NCBI RefSeq assembly: GCF_910578695.1
Contig: NZ_CAJTQJ010000044.1
Span: forward strand, 1-21,046
Reading direction: 5' to 3'
DNA: 21,046 nucleotides
Source of the DNA: an uncultured Brachyspira sp.
GTDB lineage: Bacteria > Spirochaetota > Brachyspiria > Brachyspirales > Brachyspiraceae
In this document: one piece after another, positions 13,979 through 21,046 of the stretch
Layout: each line of letters starts with the position of its first letter
Numbering within the stretch: position 1 is the first letter of the stretch
Notes under the pieces: generated by a model
Told to the model about the DNA's origin: nothing
What the model saw: the letters and a program-made list of their open reading frames with translations, nothing else
Databases searched by the model: none
Translations under genes and position numbers: made by a program

Positions 13979-15490
13979 ATGAATAAGGTAGCGTTAATAG
14001 CTTTATCATTTTTATTGATATTGAATAGCTTTATTTATGCTGTAGATAGAAAATATATACCTGAAAATGCTGACAGTGTTTTTTCTTTTAATGCATTTAC
14101 TTTAGCACAAAAAGGAGAAATCGATTTGCAGAAAATTCTAAATGATTTTTTTATGCAGAAATATGCTGACAGATATTTGGAATATAGAGACGATGAATTT
14201 GTAGCTGAAGTTATGACAAATAAATTAAATGATTATATAGATTTTTCAAATACATCAAGAATAATATTTATTAATGGTTATCAGCAGATGTCTTTAATAT
14301 TTGATGTTAAAGATATTGCTAAGTTAGATAAGCTTATGATAAAGATGGCAAGTCAGGAAGATAAATTAGTTTCTGTTGCTGATAATGCTTCTTATAGGTA
14401 TTTGGCATTAGATGAATATAATTTAATTTCTTGGAATGAGGAAATATTTTCTATAATTCTTAAATTAAAAGATAATTATTGGTATAATGAAGAATTAAAT
14501 AAAGATGATATAACTAATACAGCAAATTCTATATTCATAAACGATACTCCTTTGAAAGATGAAAAGTTTTTAGCATTAGAAAATGAAACTAATGATTCTT
14601 ATGTTTGGGTTAATTTATCTTTATTATCTGATGACAATTCTGATTTCGGAAAATTTTTATTTGGAAGAAGTTATGAAGGAATATCTAAAGAAAGCTATAA
14701 AGATGCTGTTATTACTGCAAAAATAAATTTTGATAATGGATATGCTCAGGCAGTAGTTGATAGCTATGCACCAAATTATCCTTATGATAGTTTGCTGCTT
14801 AAAAAAGAGCTTGCTGATAATATATATTCTTTTGCCGATGGTAAAAATAATTACGGATTTTTTTCATTAGCATTTAATAGTAAGGAATTATCAAAACATA
14901 TTAAAAGTATTATAGGAGATATTAGAAATCTTCATTTTAGCGAAGAATTAAAAAGTTTAGAAGAAAATGGTATAGACGCTTATAAATTTATAGAACTTTT
15001 CAAAGGAGATATATTTGTATCTTTTTTTAATAATTATGAAGATAATACAGATGAGTATGATTCAGTTTTAATTGCAGCTTCAATAACTGATGCTGATACT
15101 GTAAAAATTATATTAGAAACTTTTGCAGAAGATTCTTCTGATGATATTTATACTATAGGCGGTTCTCTAGTGTTTATAAAAGATTCTATATTATATATAT
15201 CTGATAATCCTGATATTATAGATAATATAGTTAATGGAAAAATGCCTGAAACATTATTATCTGCTGAGAAGCTTGAATTAGCTAAAAATAATACTATGGC
15301 TTTATATTTAGAATTTAATTCTAATACATCATTATTAGGTATTTTAGATGAATATACAGATGCTTTAGAATCAGCATATCTTACTTATAATATTTTAGAA
15401 GATAATCATACTCAGATTATTTTTAGAGTTAATACAAAAGATAAAGAAAAAAATTCTTTATATATAATAAAATCCCTGCTTGGATTATAA
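13979..15490 (+). CDS. large exported protein of unknown function
   Basis: The 503-residue product has a signal peptide (core VALIALSFLLILNSFIYA, cleavage after YA) and no further membrane segment or lipobox, so it is periplasmic or attached to the outer membrane by other means. The mature start RKYIPENADSVFSFNAFTLA and repeated blocks of strand-helix pattern (SRIIFINGYQQMSLIFDVKD; EYDSVLIAASITDADTVKII; NTMALYLEFNSN) recall DUF3352/DUF4836-like proteins, in which 'PxxA/SxxF..N' opens an alpha/beta repeat. This is a resemblance in layout, not a firm family call. It is acidic and Asp/Asn rich. The start is the ATG at 13979, with AAGGAG at 13966-13971 seven nt before it; a TTG immediately upstream is not needed. 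It has its own promoter, and tlyA follows 43 bp later. Confidence 0.8.
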   Translation: MNKVALIALSFLLILNSFIYAVDRKYIPENADSVFSFNAFTLAQKGEIDLQKILNDFFMQKYADRYLEYRDDEFVAEVMTNKLNDYIDFSNTSRIIFINGYQQMSLIFDVKDIAKLDKLMIKMASQEDKLVSVADNASYRYLALDEYNLISWNEEIFSIILKLKDNYWYNEELNKDDITNTANSIFINDTPLKDEKFLALENETNDSYVWVNLSLLSDDNSDFGKFLFGRSYEGISKESYKDAVITAKINFDNGYAQAVVDSYAPNYPYDSLLLKKELADNIYSFADGKNNYGFFSLAFNSKELSKHIKSIIGDIRNLHFSEELKSLEENGIDAYKFIELFKGDIFVSFFNNYEDNTDEYDSVLIAASITDADTVKIILETFAEDSSDDIYTIGGSLVFIKDSILYISDNPDIIDNIVNGKMPETLLSAEKLELAKNNTMALYLEFNSNTSLLGILDEYTDALESAYLTYNILEDNHTQIIFRVNTKDKEKNSLYIIKSLLGL

Positions 15491-15500
15491 TAAGTTAATT

Positions 15501-15520
15501 TTCATAGTAATTCATAGTAA
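15501..15520 (+). repeat. 10-bp tandem duplication before tlyA
   Basis: TTCATAGTAA occurs twice in tandem (15501-15510, 15511-15520). It is flanked on both sides by TAAGTTAATTTT (15491-15502 and 15518-15529). The block fills the gap between the preceding stop and tlyA and leaves no ribosome binding site for tlyA. Confidence 0.6.
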
Positions 15521-15533
15521 GTTAATTTTATAA

Positions 15534-16256
15534 ATGAGATTAGATGAATATGTGCATAAGAGCGGCTATACTGAAAGCAGAGCTAAAGCACAGGATATAA
15601 TATTAGCAGGATGTGTTTTTATTAATGGAGTTAAGGTAACATCGAAAGCTCAAAAAATAAAAGATACTGATAATATAGAGGTATTTAAAAATATAAAGTA
15701 TGTATCTAGGGCTGGATACAAATTAGAGAAAGCTTTTTTTGAATTTTTAATATCTGTAGAAAATAAAATATGTTTAGATATAGGTGCTTCTACAGGCGGT
15801 TTTACAGACTGTCTTCTTAAATACGGTGCTAAAAAAGTTTATGCTCTTGATGTCGGACATAATCAATTAGTTTATAAACTTCGTAATGATGATAGGGTAG
15901 TGTCTATAGAAGATTTTAATGCCAAGAATATAAAGAGAGATATGTTTGGAGATGAAATTCCTTCAGTTATTGTAAGCGATGTATCTTTTATATCTGTGTC
16001 AAAAATATCGCCTATTATATTTAGAGAATTAAATGATTTAGAATTTTGGATTAGTTTGATTAAGCCTCAGTTTGAAGCAGAAAAAGGAGAGGTATCTAAA
16101 GGCGGAATAATCAGAGATGATATACTGAGAGAAAAAATATTAAATAATGCTGTAAAAAAAATAACAGAATCAGGATTTAAAGAAGTAAATAGAGCTGTAT
16201 CTCCAATAAAAGGCTCTAAAGGAAATATAGAGTATTTAGTTCATTTTATAATTTAG
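15534..16256 (+). CDS. tlyA: TlyA family rRNA 2'-O-methyltransferase / haemolysin A
   Basis: This 240-residue protein has an N-terminal S4 RNA-binding domain (about residues 1-60, MRLDEYVHKSGY...RAKAQDIILAG) and an FtsJ-like methyltransferase domain with motif I LDIGASTGGFTD (81-92). The catalytic tetrad expected for TlyA is visible as Lys63, Asp149, Lys177 and Glu233. In mycobacteria TlyA methylates 16S and 23S rRNA and affects capreomycin sensitivity. In Brachyspira hyodysenteriae a protein of this size is known as the haemolysin TlyA, though the rRNA role is the better supported activity of the fold. No Shine-Dalgarno sequence precedes the ATG, so it may depend on translation from the gene 43 bp upstream. 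Its stop codon lies inside a 21-bp tandem duplication. Confidence 0.93.
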   Translation: MRLDEYVHKSGYTESRAKAQDIILAGCVFINGVKVTSKAQKIKDTDNIEVFKNIKYVSRAGYKLEKAFFEFLISVENKICLDIGASTGGFTDCLLKYGAKKVYALDVGHNQLVYKLRNDDRVVSIEDFNAKNIKRDMFGDEIPSVIVSDVSFISVSKISPIIFRELNDLEFWISLIKPQFEAEKGEVSKGGIIRDDILREKILNNAVKKITESGFKEVNRAVSPIKGSKGNIEYLVHFII

Positions 16257-16287
16257 ATTTATCTTATTATAATTTAGATTTATCTTA
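16246..16287. repeat. perfect 21-bp tandem duplication spanning two convergent stop codons
   Basis: Positions 16246-16266 are repeated exactly at 16267-16287. The first copy holds the tlyA stop (TAG, 16254-16256), and the second holds the stop of the minus-strand gene (16280-16282). Either gene keeps its full product with one or two copies. Confidence 0.85.
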
Positions 16288-17437
16288 TATAGTCTTTATA
16301 TTCTTTCAAATAATTTTTTATGTTTGTTATAGTAATATTTAAGGCATTATCAAATTTCACATATTTAATATTTTTTAATTCTTCAGAAATTTCATCATTT
16401 TGTAAATTAATATTTAAAATATTTTTTATATCTTCTATTGTATATGCCAAAGTTAATTTATCAGTATCCTCATTAAATAAACTGTACATCTTAAGCATTG
16501 AATATATAATAATTATTAATTTTGACTGCAGTTTATCTTCTTCAATAGCTTTGATTTTAAAAATTACATTATTTATTTTGAGAGAGAGCATTTTTAAATA
16601 ATTAATTTTTAATGATTTATCTCTTGATATCATTTCTATTAATTGTTCTTTAGTTATAACTTTTATTATAGAATCTTCAAGAACTATTGCCGTTGTTAAT
16701 AGAGGTTTATATTCCAATCTTGGATTATATCCATTTATTATATATCCGTTTGTATAAATATTTCTTATGATTATATTAGAATTAATTACACTATATGCTC
16801 CTATTTTGCCTGATTCTATTAAATATATATTATCAGCCGAATGTATTTCTGTATATATGCAATGTCCTTTTGGAAGTTTTAATATTGAATTATCTATATG
16901 TTCAATATTTTTATCAAATTTTATATCTTTTATAAATTCTTTAACTTCTTCAATATCATTATTTTCAGGAAAAAGTTCTATATATTTTAAGCATAACTTA
17001 TTGCATGCATCTATAAATCCATTATTTTTATAAATATTTGCCATAGTTATTATATCTTCTTTATTGTATAAATCTACTTTATTTACAGCAAGCATAGTAT
17101 AATATTTACTAAGCCAAGTTTCTAAAACGAAATGTAAGTATTCATATATTTTATTAAGCAGTTCTTCATTTTCCATATCCATTATACTCTTTATTTTTAT
17201 TTTTAGAGCTTCAGAATCCTCATCAGCTTCTATTGTTGAAAAATAAGGCTCGCCTGTAATTGAAGATATTAATCCCATTATAGAGCCTTTTTTATATTTG
17301 TATTTAAACTTTTTATAAAAACTATAATGTGATAATGCATTGCCTTTAATTAATATATAAAAATATTCAGAAGGATTTTCACCAGACTTTATTATTATAT
17401 CATTTTTATTGAATTTGACAATGTCATATTTTTCCAT
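16280..17437 (-). CDS. protein with two cyclic-nucleotide-binding-like domains
   Basis: The product is about 385 residues, cytoplasmic, with no membrane segments. An N-terminal cNMP-like beta-roll is suggested by IVKFNKNDIIIKSGENPSEYFYILIKGNA and GSIMGLIS; a second copy near residues 180-290 by LPKGHCIYTEIHSADNIYLIESGKIGAYSV. A helical linker lies between them, and a helical C-terminus (about 300-385) could be a divergent Crp-type winged helix. The canonical phosphate-binding cassette arginine (GE-x-R/A-A) is not evident in either copy, so the ligand may be different or absent. I favour the ATG at 17437 over 17470 because GGA lies about 6 nt upstream and the domain begins there. It may be a transcription factor or a signalling adaptor. 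It converges with tlyA, and no intrinsic terminator separates them. Confidence 0.75.
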   Translation of the reverse strand: MEKYDIVKFNKNDIIIKSGENPSEYFYILIKGNALSHYSFYKKFKYKYKKGSIMGLISSITGEPYFSTIEADEDSEALKIKIKSIMDMENEELLNKIYEYLHFVLETWLSKYYTMLAVNKVDLYNKEDIITMANIYKNNGFIDACNKLCLKYIELFPENNDIEEVKEFIKDIKFDKNIEHIDNSILKLPKGHCIYTEIHSADNIYLIESGKIGAYSVINSNIIIRNIYTNGYIINGYNPRLEYKPLLTTAIVLEDSIIKVITKEQLIEMISRDKSLKINYLKMLSLKINNVIFKIKAIEEDKLQSKLIIIIYSMLKMYSLFNEDTDKLTLAYTIEDIKNILNINLQNDEISEELKNIKYVKFDNALNITITNIKNYLKEYKDYIR

Positions 17438-17591
17438 AAAAATTCCATTACAGATAATTTTTTTAATCATAAATGTACAAATCTATCATGTTAATATTAT
17501 AATATTCTTCAAATTTTTACAATCATATTTTTATATAAATAGCTAAATTACTATTGTTTTACTGCCCTGACGCTTTAGGAATTTTTAATTA

Positions 17592-17614
17592 AAAAATATG
17601 AAAAACATATTTTT
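17592..17614 (-). terminator. AT-rich hairpin, possible terminator of the DUF285 gene
   Basis: AAAAATATG (17592-17600) and CATATTTTT (17606-17614) form a perfect 9-bp stem with a five-base loop. On the minus strand it is followed by six T, and it lies about 50 bp after the DUF285 stop. The stem has only one G-C pair, so strength is doubtful. The rest of 17471-17591 shows only a short GC-richer patch at 17561-17580. Confidence 0.4.
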
Positions 17615-17663
17615 AGATATCATTGCAATAATATTATTACTCTGTTATATATATGATTTTATA

Positions 17664-18161
17664 TTAAATTAAATCTTTTAATTCATCATAATAATTATTT
17701 TCTATCTTTTTTATAATCTCAGCAGCTGACTTTTTATTATATCTTAATGCAGCTTGATAAAATTTTTTTATATCATTACTTTTATTTAAAAGGTTATCTA
17801 ACTGCTTAAAAGCTTTTTTTGTATTTTTATTGCAATAAAATTTTAAATATATTTCTATAACATTATTTCCGTCAAGAGCTAAAGTATTTCCAAACATATC
17901 ATAAACATATTTTAATTTATCAATATTCCAATTATTTATATTCTGATTAAACTTTTGAGCTCCGTAAAACATATATTCCATCTTTTCAACATTAGAAGTA
18001 TCCCAAGTCTCTATACCAGAAAAATCTTTCCTTTTACTATATTTACATAAAACACTCATATTAGTTATAAAACTTGTATCGATACTTCCAAGATTAATAT
18101 CTTCATATTTTAGTAATTTTAGTAATTCTTCTCTAGTTTTCGGCTGAAATTCTTTTCTCAT
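17664..18161 (-). CDS. BspA/DUF285 leucine-rich-repeat protein without signal peptide
   Basis: The 165-residue protein opens with FQPKTREELLKLL and LGSIDTSFITNMSVL, then FSGIETWDTSNVEKMEYMFYGAQKFNQNINNW, the diagnostic repeat of DUF285/BspA-like proteins (W-DTSNV-M-MF-A-FNQ-I-W). Such repeats usually occur in surface proteins with many copies. Here there are only about two, there is no signal peptide or lipobox, and the last 80 residues are a charged helical region rather than more repeats. The protein is therefore probably cytoplasmic and a short variant of a family that is highly expanded in Brachyspira. It has no clear Shine-Dalgarno sequence. Its function is unknown; binding of another protein is the family expectation. 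Confidence 0.8.
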   Translation of the reverse strand: MRKEFQPKTREELLKLLKYEDINLGSIDTSFITNMSVLCKYSKRKDFSGIETWDTSNVEKMEYMFYGAQKFNQNINNWNIDKLKYVYDMFGNTLALDGNNVIEIYLKFYCNKNTKKAFKQLDNLLNKSNDIKKFYQAALRYNKKSAAEIIKKIENNYYDELKDLI

Positions 18162-18342
18162 TTTATTATTATGTTTATATATAAAGTATGCTTATTATTT
18201 ATTTCTAAAACTAAAATATCATCATAAACTTTTTCTAGCTATATCAAAAATATTTTTTATAATAATGTTCTGTCTGTATCGGCAAGTAATTTAAATATTA
18301 GTATAAAATATTTTAAATCTAGTTTATCACTTTTATCACTAA

Positions 18343-18378
18343 TAATAAAAAAAACTCTATTAATATAAATAGAGTTTT
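18343..18378 (-). terminator. intrinsic terminator of the fab operon
   Basis: AAAACTCTATT (18351-18361) and AATAGAGTTTT (18368-18378) form an 11-bp stem with a six-base loop. On the minus strand the stem is followed by a run of eight T (the stem's last T included). It begins about 20 bp after the fabF stop. Confidence 0.8.
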
Positions 18379-18398
18379 ATTATTAATATTTAATTGTA

Positions 18399-19652
18399 TT
18401 ATATTTTTTTGAATACTATAGAAGCATTATGTCCGCCAAATCCCAAAGAGTTGCTTATAGCATATTCTATTTTATAATCCTGAGCAGTATTAGCAACAAT
18501 ATCTAAGTCGCATTCGCTGTCTTTCTCTTCTACATTGATAGTAGGATGTACCTTGCCTTCTATCATACTCATAACTGTGGCAACAGCTTCTATACCGCCT
18601 GCAGCACCTAAAGCATGCCCTATCATAGATTTAGTTGAATTAATTTTTATTTTTTTGGCATGATCCTCGCCTAAAGCTTTTTTTATAGCTTTAACTTCAG
18701 CAATATCTCCAACAGGAGTAGAAGTACCATGAGTATTAATATAACTTACTTTATCAGGTGAAATTTTTGCACTTTCTATAGCTAAAGACATAGCTCTAGC
18801 ACCCATAGCACCATCTTCTAAAGGAGCAGTAATATGATTTGCATCAGCAGTAAATCCATAACCGCAAACTTCAGCAAGTATATTAGCATTTCTCTTTTTG
18901 GCATGTTCATATTCTTCAAGTATTAATACTCCTGCACCTTCAGCTATAACAAAACCGTCTCTTCCCTTATCAAAAGGTCTTGAAGCTTTTGAAGGAGCAT
19001 CATTTCTAGTAGATAAAGCTCTGGCATTATTAAAACCTGCAATAGTAAGAGGATTTATAGTAGCTTCAGAACCGCCTACTACCATAATATCTGCTTCATT
19101 GTCTTTAATATGTTTATACCCCAATCCTATAGAATGATTAGAAGAAGCACAAGCTGTAACAACACTGTAATTAGGTCCGTTCATACCATATTCCATAGCA
19201 ATTATACCAGAAGTCATATTGATGATTTGCATAGGTACAAAGAAAGGCGATACTCTGCTTGGACCGTCATTAAGTATTACATTATGATTTGATAAAAGAG
19301 TAGTTATGCCTCCAATACCGCTGCCAAGAATACATCCTGCTCTTAATGAATCAAAACCTGTTTTAGCTTCTATACCAGCCTGTTTGAATGCATGATAAGC
19401 AGCATATATTCCGAAATTAATGAAAGGATCTAATCTTCTTAACATTTTTTTATCAGAATAATAATCGCCTTCAAGTGGTAAAGCTTCAGCACCGATTTTG
19501 GTAATAAGCTGCTCTTTTTCAGGATCAAAATATTTACTTAATGTTTTTACTCCGGAAACACCATTAAGTAAATTATTCCAGAATGTTTTTACATCATTTC
19601 CCAAAGAACTTACTATTCCAAGCCCTGTAATCACAACTCTGCGTTCACTCAT
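18399..19652 (-). CDS. fabF: beta-ketoacyl-ACP synthase II
   Basis: FabF condenses malonyl-ACP with acyl-ACP to extend fatty acids and helps adjust membrane fluidity. The 417-residue thiolase-fold protein has the complete catalytic set: nucleophile Cys168 in VVTACASS, His308 in NTHGTSTPVGD, Lys341 and His346 in STKSMIGHALGAAGG. The N-terminus RRVVITGLGIVSSLGND and FDKGRDGFVIAEGAG are family signatures. AGGAGT (19663-19658) lies 5 nt before the ATG. It is the last gene of fabG-acpP-fabF; a hairpin between acpP and fabF may lower its level relative to ACP. Confidence 0.97.
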   Translation of the reverse strand: MSERRVVITGLGIVSSLGNDVKTFWNNLLNGVSGVKTLSKYFDPEKEQLITKIGAEALPLEGDYYSDKKMLRRLDPFINFGIYAAYHAFKQAGIEAKTGFDSLRAGCILGSGIGGITTLLSNHNVILNDGPSRVSPFFVPMQIINMTSGIIAMEYGMNGPNYSVVTACASSNHSIGLGYKHIKDNEADIMVVGGSEATINPLTIAGFNNARALSTRNDAPSKASRPFDKGRDGFVIAEGAGVLILEEYEHAKKRNANILAEVCGYGFTADANHITAPLEDGAMGARAMSLAIESAKISPDKVSYINTHGTSTPVGDIAEVKAIKKALGEDHAKKIKINSTKSMIGHALGAAGGIEAVATVMSMIEGKVHPTINVEEKDSECDLDIVANTAQDYKIEYAISNSLGFGGHNASIVFKKI

Positions 19653-19679
19653 ATATAACTCCTATAATTTTAATTATAT

Positions 19680-19720
19680 AAAAAAATCCCGTAAAAGTTT
19701 ATAAAAAATCTATTTACGGG
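19680..19720 (-). terminator. hairpin with T-run between acpP and fabF (partial terminator)
   Basis: CCCGTAAA (19688-19695) and TTTACGGG (19713-19720) form an 8-bp stem with four G-C pairs. Reading on the minus strand the stem is followed by A and seven T (down to about 19680). It can end most acpP transcripts or protect the acpP 3' end, with readthrough giving fabF. Confidence 0.7.
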
Positions 19721-19734
19721 AAAATACAATATAA

Positions 19735-19971
19735 TTATTTTTTATGCTCTTCAATATATTTAGCAGCATCAGCTACATTTTTAATTTTTTCCTGATCTTC
19801 TTGAGGAATTTTGATATCATAACGTTTTTCTAATTCCATTATTAATTCTACCAAATCAAGCGAATCAGCATTCAAATCATCTACAAAAGAAGCTGTATCA
19901 GTTATTTTACTTTTGTCTGAGATGTTTAATTGATTAGCAACAACATCTTTAATTTCATCGATTAATGCCAT
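19735..19971 (-). CDS. acpP: acyl carrier protein (Brachyspira HlyA-type, 78 residues)
   Basis: ACP carries growing acyl chains on 4'-phosphopantetheine attached to a serine. The 78-residue acidic helical protein has the attachment site at Ser37 in NADSLDLVELIMELE and the usual helices. The start is set by AAGGAG at 19984-19979, seven nt before the ATG at 19971; an upstream ATG at 20025 would add 18 hydrophobic-basic residues not found in ACPs. Its position between fabG and fabF is standard. From memory, the beta-haemolysin gene hlyA described in Brachyspira hyodysenteriae encodes an ACP-like protein of about this size in the same gene order, so this is probably its orthologue. Direct haemolytic activity cannot be judged from the sequence. 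Confidence 0.95.
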   Translation of the reverse strand: MALIDEIKDVVANQLNISDKSKITDTASFVDDLNADSLDLVELIMELEKRYDIKIPQEDQEKIKNVADAAKYIEEHKK

Positions 19972-20043
19972 TTTTAATCTCCTTAAAATTTTATAATTTA
20001 TTAAATAAAGTGCTTTTAAACACATTATATACTTTTTTATTAA

Positions 20044-20793
20044 TTACATTGACATTCCGCCATCAACAGCTATAACTTCACCTGTTATATAATTGCTGAT
20101 ATCAGAAGCTAAAAATAATACCAAATTAGATACATCTTCAGGCGTTCCTAATCTTTTTAAAGGCGTGATGCTCATTATTCCTTTTACTGTATCTTCAGAT
20201 AAAACTCCTGTCATATCTGTTTGTATGAAACCTGGAGCTATTGCATTAACACATATATTTCTAGGTGCAAATTCTTTAGCCATAGATTTAGTCATTCCTA
20301 TAATTCCAGCCTTAGCGGCAGAATAATTAACCTGTCCTGCATTTCCCATTTTTCCTATAACGCTGGATATATTAATTATTTTTCCTTTTCTTGCTCTAAG
20401 CATATATTTAGCAGCTTCCCTTGACATATAGAAAGAACCTGAAAGATTTGTTGATATTACATCATTCCAAGCATTATCTTCCATTTGTAAAACAAGCATA
20501 TCTTTAGTAATTCCTGCATTATTAACAAGTATATCCAAAGCAGAAAATTTTTCTATAGTTTTAGCTACTACTTCTTTACATGATTCGCTTGATTTTGCAT
20601 CATGCTCTAAAGCTATAGCTTCAACATTATAAACTGATTTTATTTCTTCTGCAACTTTAGAAGCTTTTTCAAAATTAGTAGCAGTTATTATAATATTAAC
20701 CCCTTCTTTTGCCAGAGTTTCTGCTATCTGCTTTCCTATTCCTCTGCTTGAACCTGTTATTAAAGCTGTTTTATTTTTAAGATTTAAGTCCAT
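20044..20793 (-). CDS. fabG: 3-oxoacyl-ACP reductase
   Basis: FabG reduces 3-ketoacyl-ACP with NADPH in each elongation cycle. The 249-residue short-chain dehydrogenase has the cofactor loop ITGSSRGIG (residues 12-20), NNAG at 91-94 and the tetrad Asn116, Ser144, Tyr157, Lys161 (NYSAAKAG). LKRLGTPEDVSNLVLFLAS and the closing VDGGMSM are typical. AAAGGA at 20804-20799 precedes the ATG. It is the first gene after the operon promoter; acpP starts 72 bp downstream. Confidence 0.96.
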   Translation of the reverse strand: MDLNLKNKTALITGSSRGIGKQIAETLAKEGVNIIITATNFEKASKVAEEIKSVYNVEAIALEHDAKSSESCKEVVAKTIEKFSALDILVNNAGITKDMLVLQMEDNAWNDVISTNLSGSFYMSREAAKYMLRARKGKIINISSVIGKMGNAGQVNYSAAKAGIIGMTKSMAKEFAPRNICVNAIAPGFIQTDMTGVLSEDTVKGIMSITPLKRLGTPEDVSNLVLFLASDISNYITGEVIAVDGGMSM

Positions 20794-20859
20794 ATTTATC
20801 CTTTTTGATATAAAAGATATATGTATAATAAAAAATTATCTTAATTAAACATAACATAT

Positions 20860-20888
20860 ATTAAAACAAAATATAGTAAAATTGTCAA
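20860..20888 (-). promoter_or_regulatory. fabG-acpP-fabF operon promoter
   Basis: On the minus strand a consensus TTGACA (20888-20883) is 17 bp from TTTAAT (20865-20860). Transcription would start near 20853, giving a leader of about 60 nt before fabG. Confidence 0.65.
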
Positions 20889-20911
20889 GTAAAAATTATG
20901 ATTTTAAAATT

Positions 20912-20938
20912 TTCGACTTTTTTGGTTTAAAAGTCGAA
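20912..20938. promoter_or_regulatory. perfect 10-bp inverted repeat upstream of the fab promoter
   Basis: TTCGACTTTT (20912-20921) and AAAAGTCGAA (20929-20938) flank a seven-base centre, ttggttt. The near edge is 23 bp above the -35 of the fab promoter. It could be an operator for a dimeric regulator, or the terminator stem of a minus-strand gene outside the window, but neither side has a real T-run. The sequence from 20939 to the window end is AT-rich with nothing firm. Confidence 0.5.
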
Positions 20939-21046
20939 CATATAATTAAATGCAGTTTTAAAGAATAATGATAAATAATAATTTATTATTGTTGCTAGCT
21001 ATAAACTTTCTATTATTGCTAATAAAAATTATGAGCTTTAATATTC

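Noticed and set aside
18265..18374. Minus-strand open frame ending IFKLLADTDRTLL
   Set aside because: It has no start codon with a ribosome binding site and runs through the fab operon terminator; no family resemblance.
20968..21046. Plus-strand frame starting MINNNLLLLLAINFLLLL at the right edge
   Set aside because: No ribosome binding site, and the hydrophobic look is expected from AT-rich sequence; too short to call before the window ends.

Overview
The window is very AT-rich, with A/T-ending codons, AGGAG-type ribosome binding sites and strong sigma-70-like promoters (TTGACT/TTGACA, 16-17 bp, TATAAT). The gene content (a TlyA-type S4/rRNA methyltransferase 'haemolysin', a 78-residue acyl carrier protein between fabG and fabF, BspA/DUF285 and ankyrin proteins, ADP-heptose genes) points to a Brachyspira-like intestinal spirochaete. 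This is an inference from memory of the families; the species cannot be fixed from this window.

Layout. 1-229: truncated, frameshifted IS1595-type transposase running off the left edge. 337-3685 (+): sodium-coupled symporter, EFR1-type flavodoxin/ferredoxin protein, PaaI-like thioesterase, and an uncharacterised 200-residue protein. 3762-6043 (+): proC, a receiver-only response regulator, and galT. 6038-8096 (-): proB, whose stop overlaps that of galT, then a probable outer-membrane beta-barrel gene broken by a frameshift. 8232-9855 (+): exported ankyrin protein followed by a cytoplasmic Fe-S PD-(D/E)XK nuclease. 9856-10288 is a gene-poor stretch with a perfect-consensus promoter and a structured leader or small-RNA candidate. 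10289-16256 (+): 23S/tRNA uracil methyltransferase, two ADP-heptose genes (rfaE2, hldD), a CAP-domain secreted protein, a small hendecad-repeat lipoprotein with a good terminator, a large exported protein of unknown function, and tlyA. 16280-20793 (-): a protein with two cyclic-nucleotide-binding-like domains, a DUF285 protein, and the fabG-acpP-fabF operon.

How the genes work together. proC and proB supply two of the three steps of proline synthesis from glutamate (proA is not here). rfaE2 and hldD are consecutive late steps of ADP-heptose synthesis for lipooligosaccharide. fabG, acpP and fabF form a fatty-acid elongation operon with one promoter, an internal hairpin after acpP and a terminator after fabF. 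The ACP has the size and gene order I recall for the Brachyspira hyodysenteriae beta-haemolysin HlyA, so two genes historically called haemolysins (tlyA and hlyA) lie within about 4.5 kb.

I found no tRNA, rRNA or CRISPR array, and no obvious new defence system. The least explained elements are the leader at 10070-10206, the palindrome at 20912-20938 upstream of the fab promoter, the paired 19-bp repeats at 13035-13075, and the two-domain cNMP-like protein at 16280-17437.
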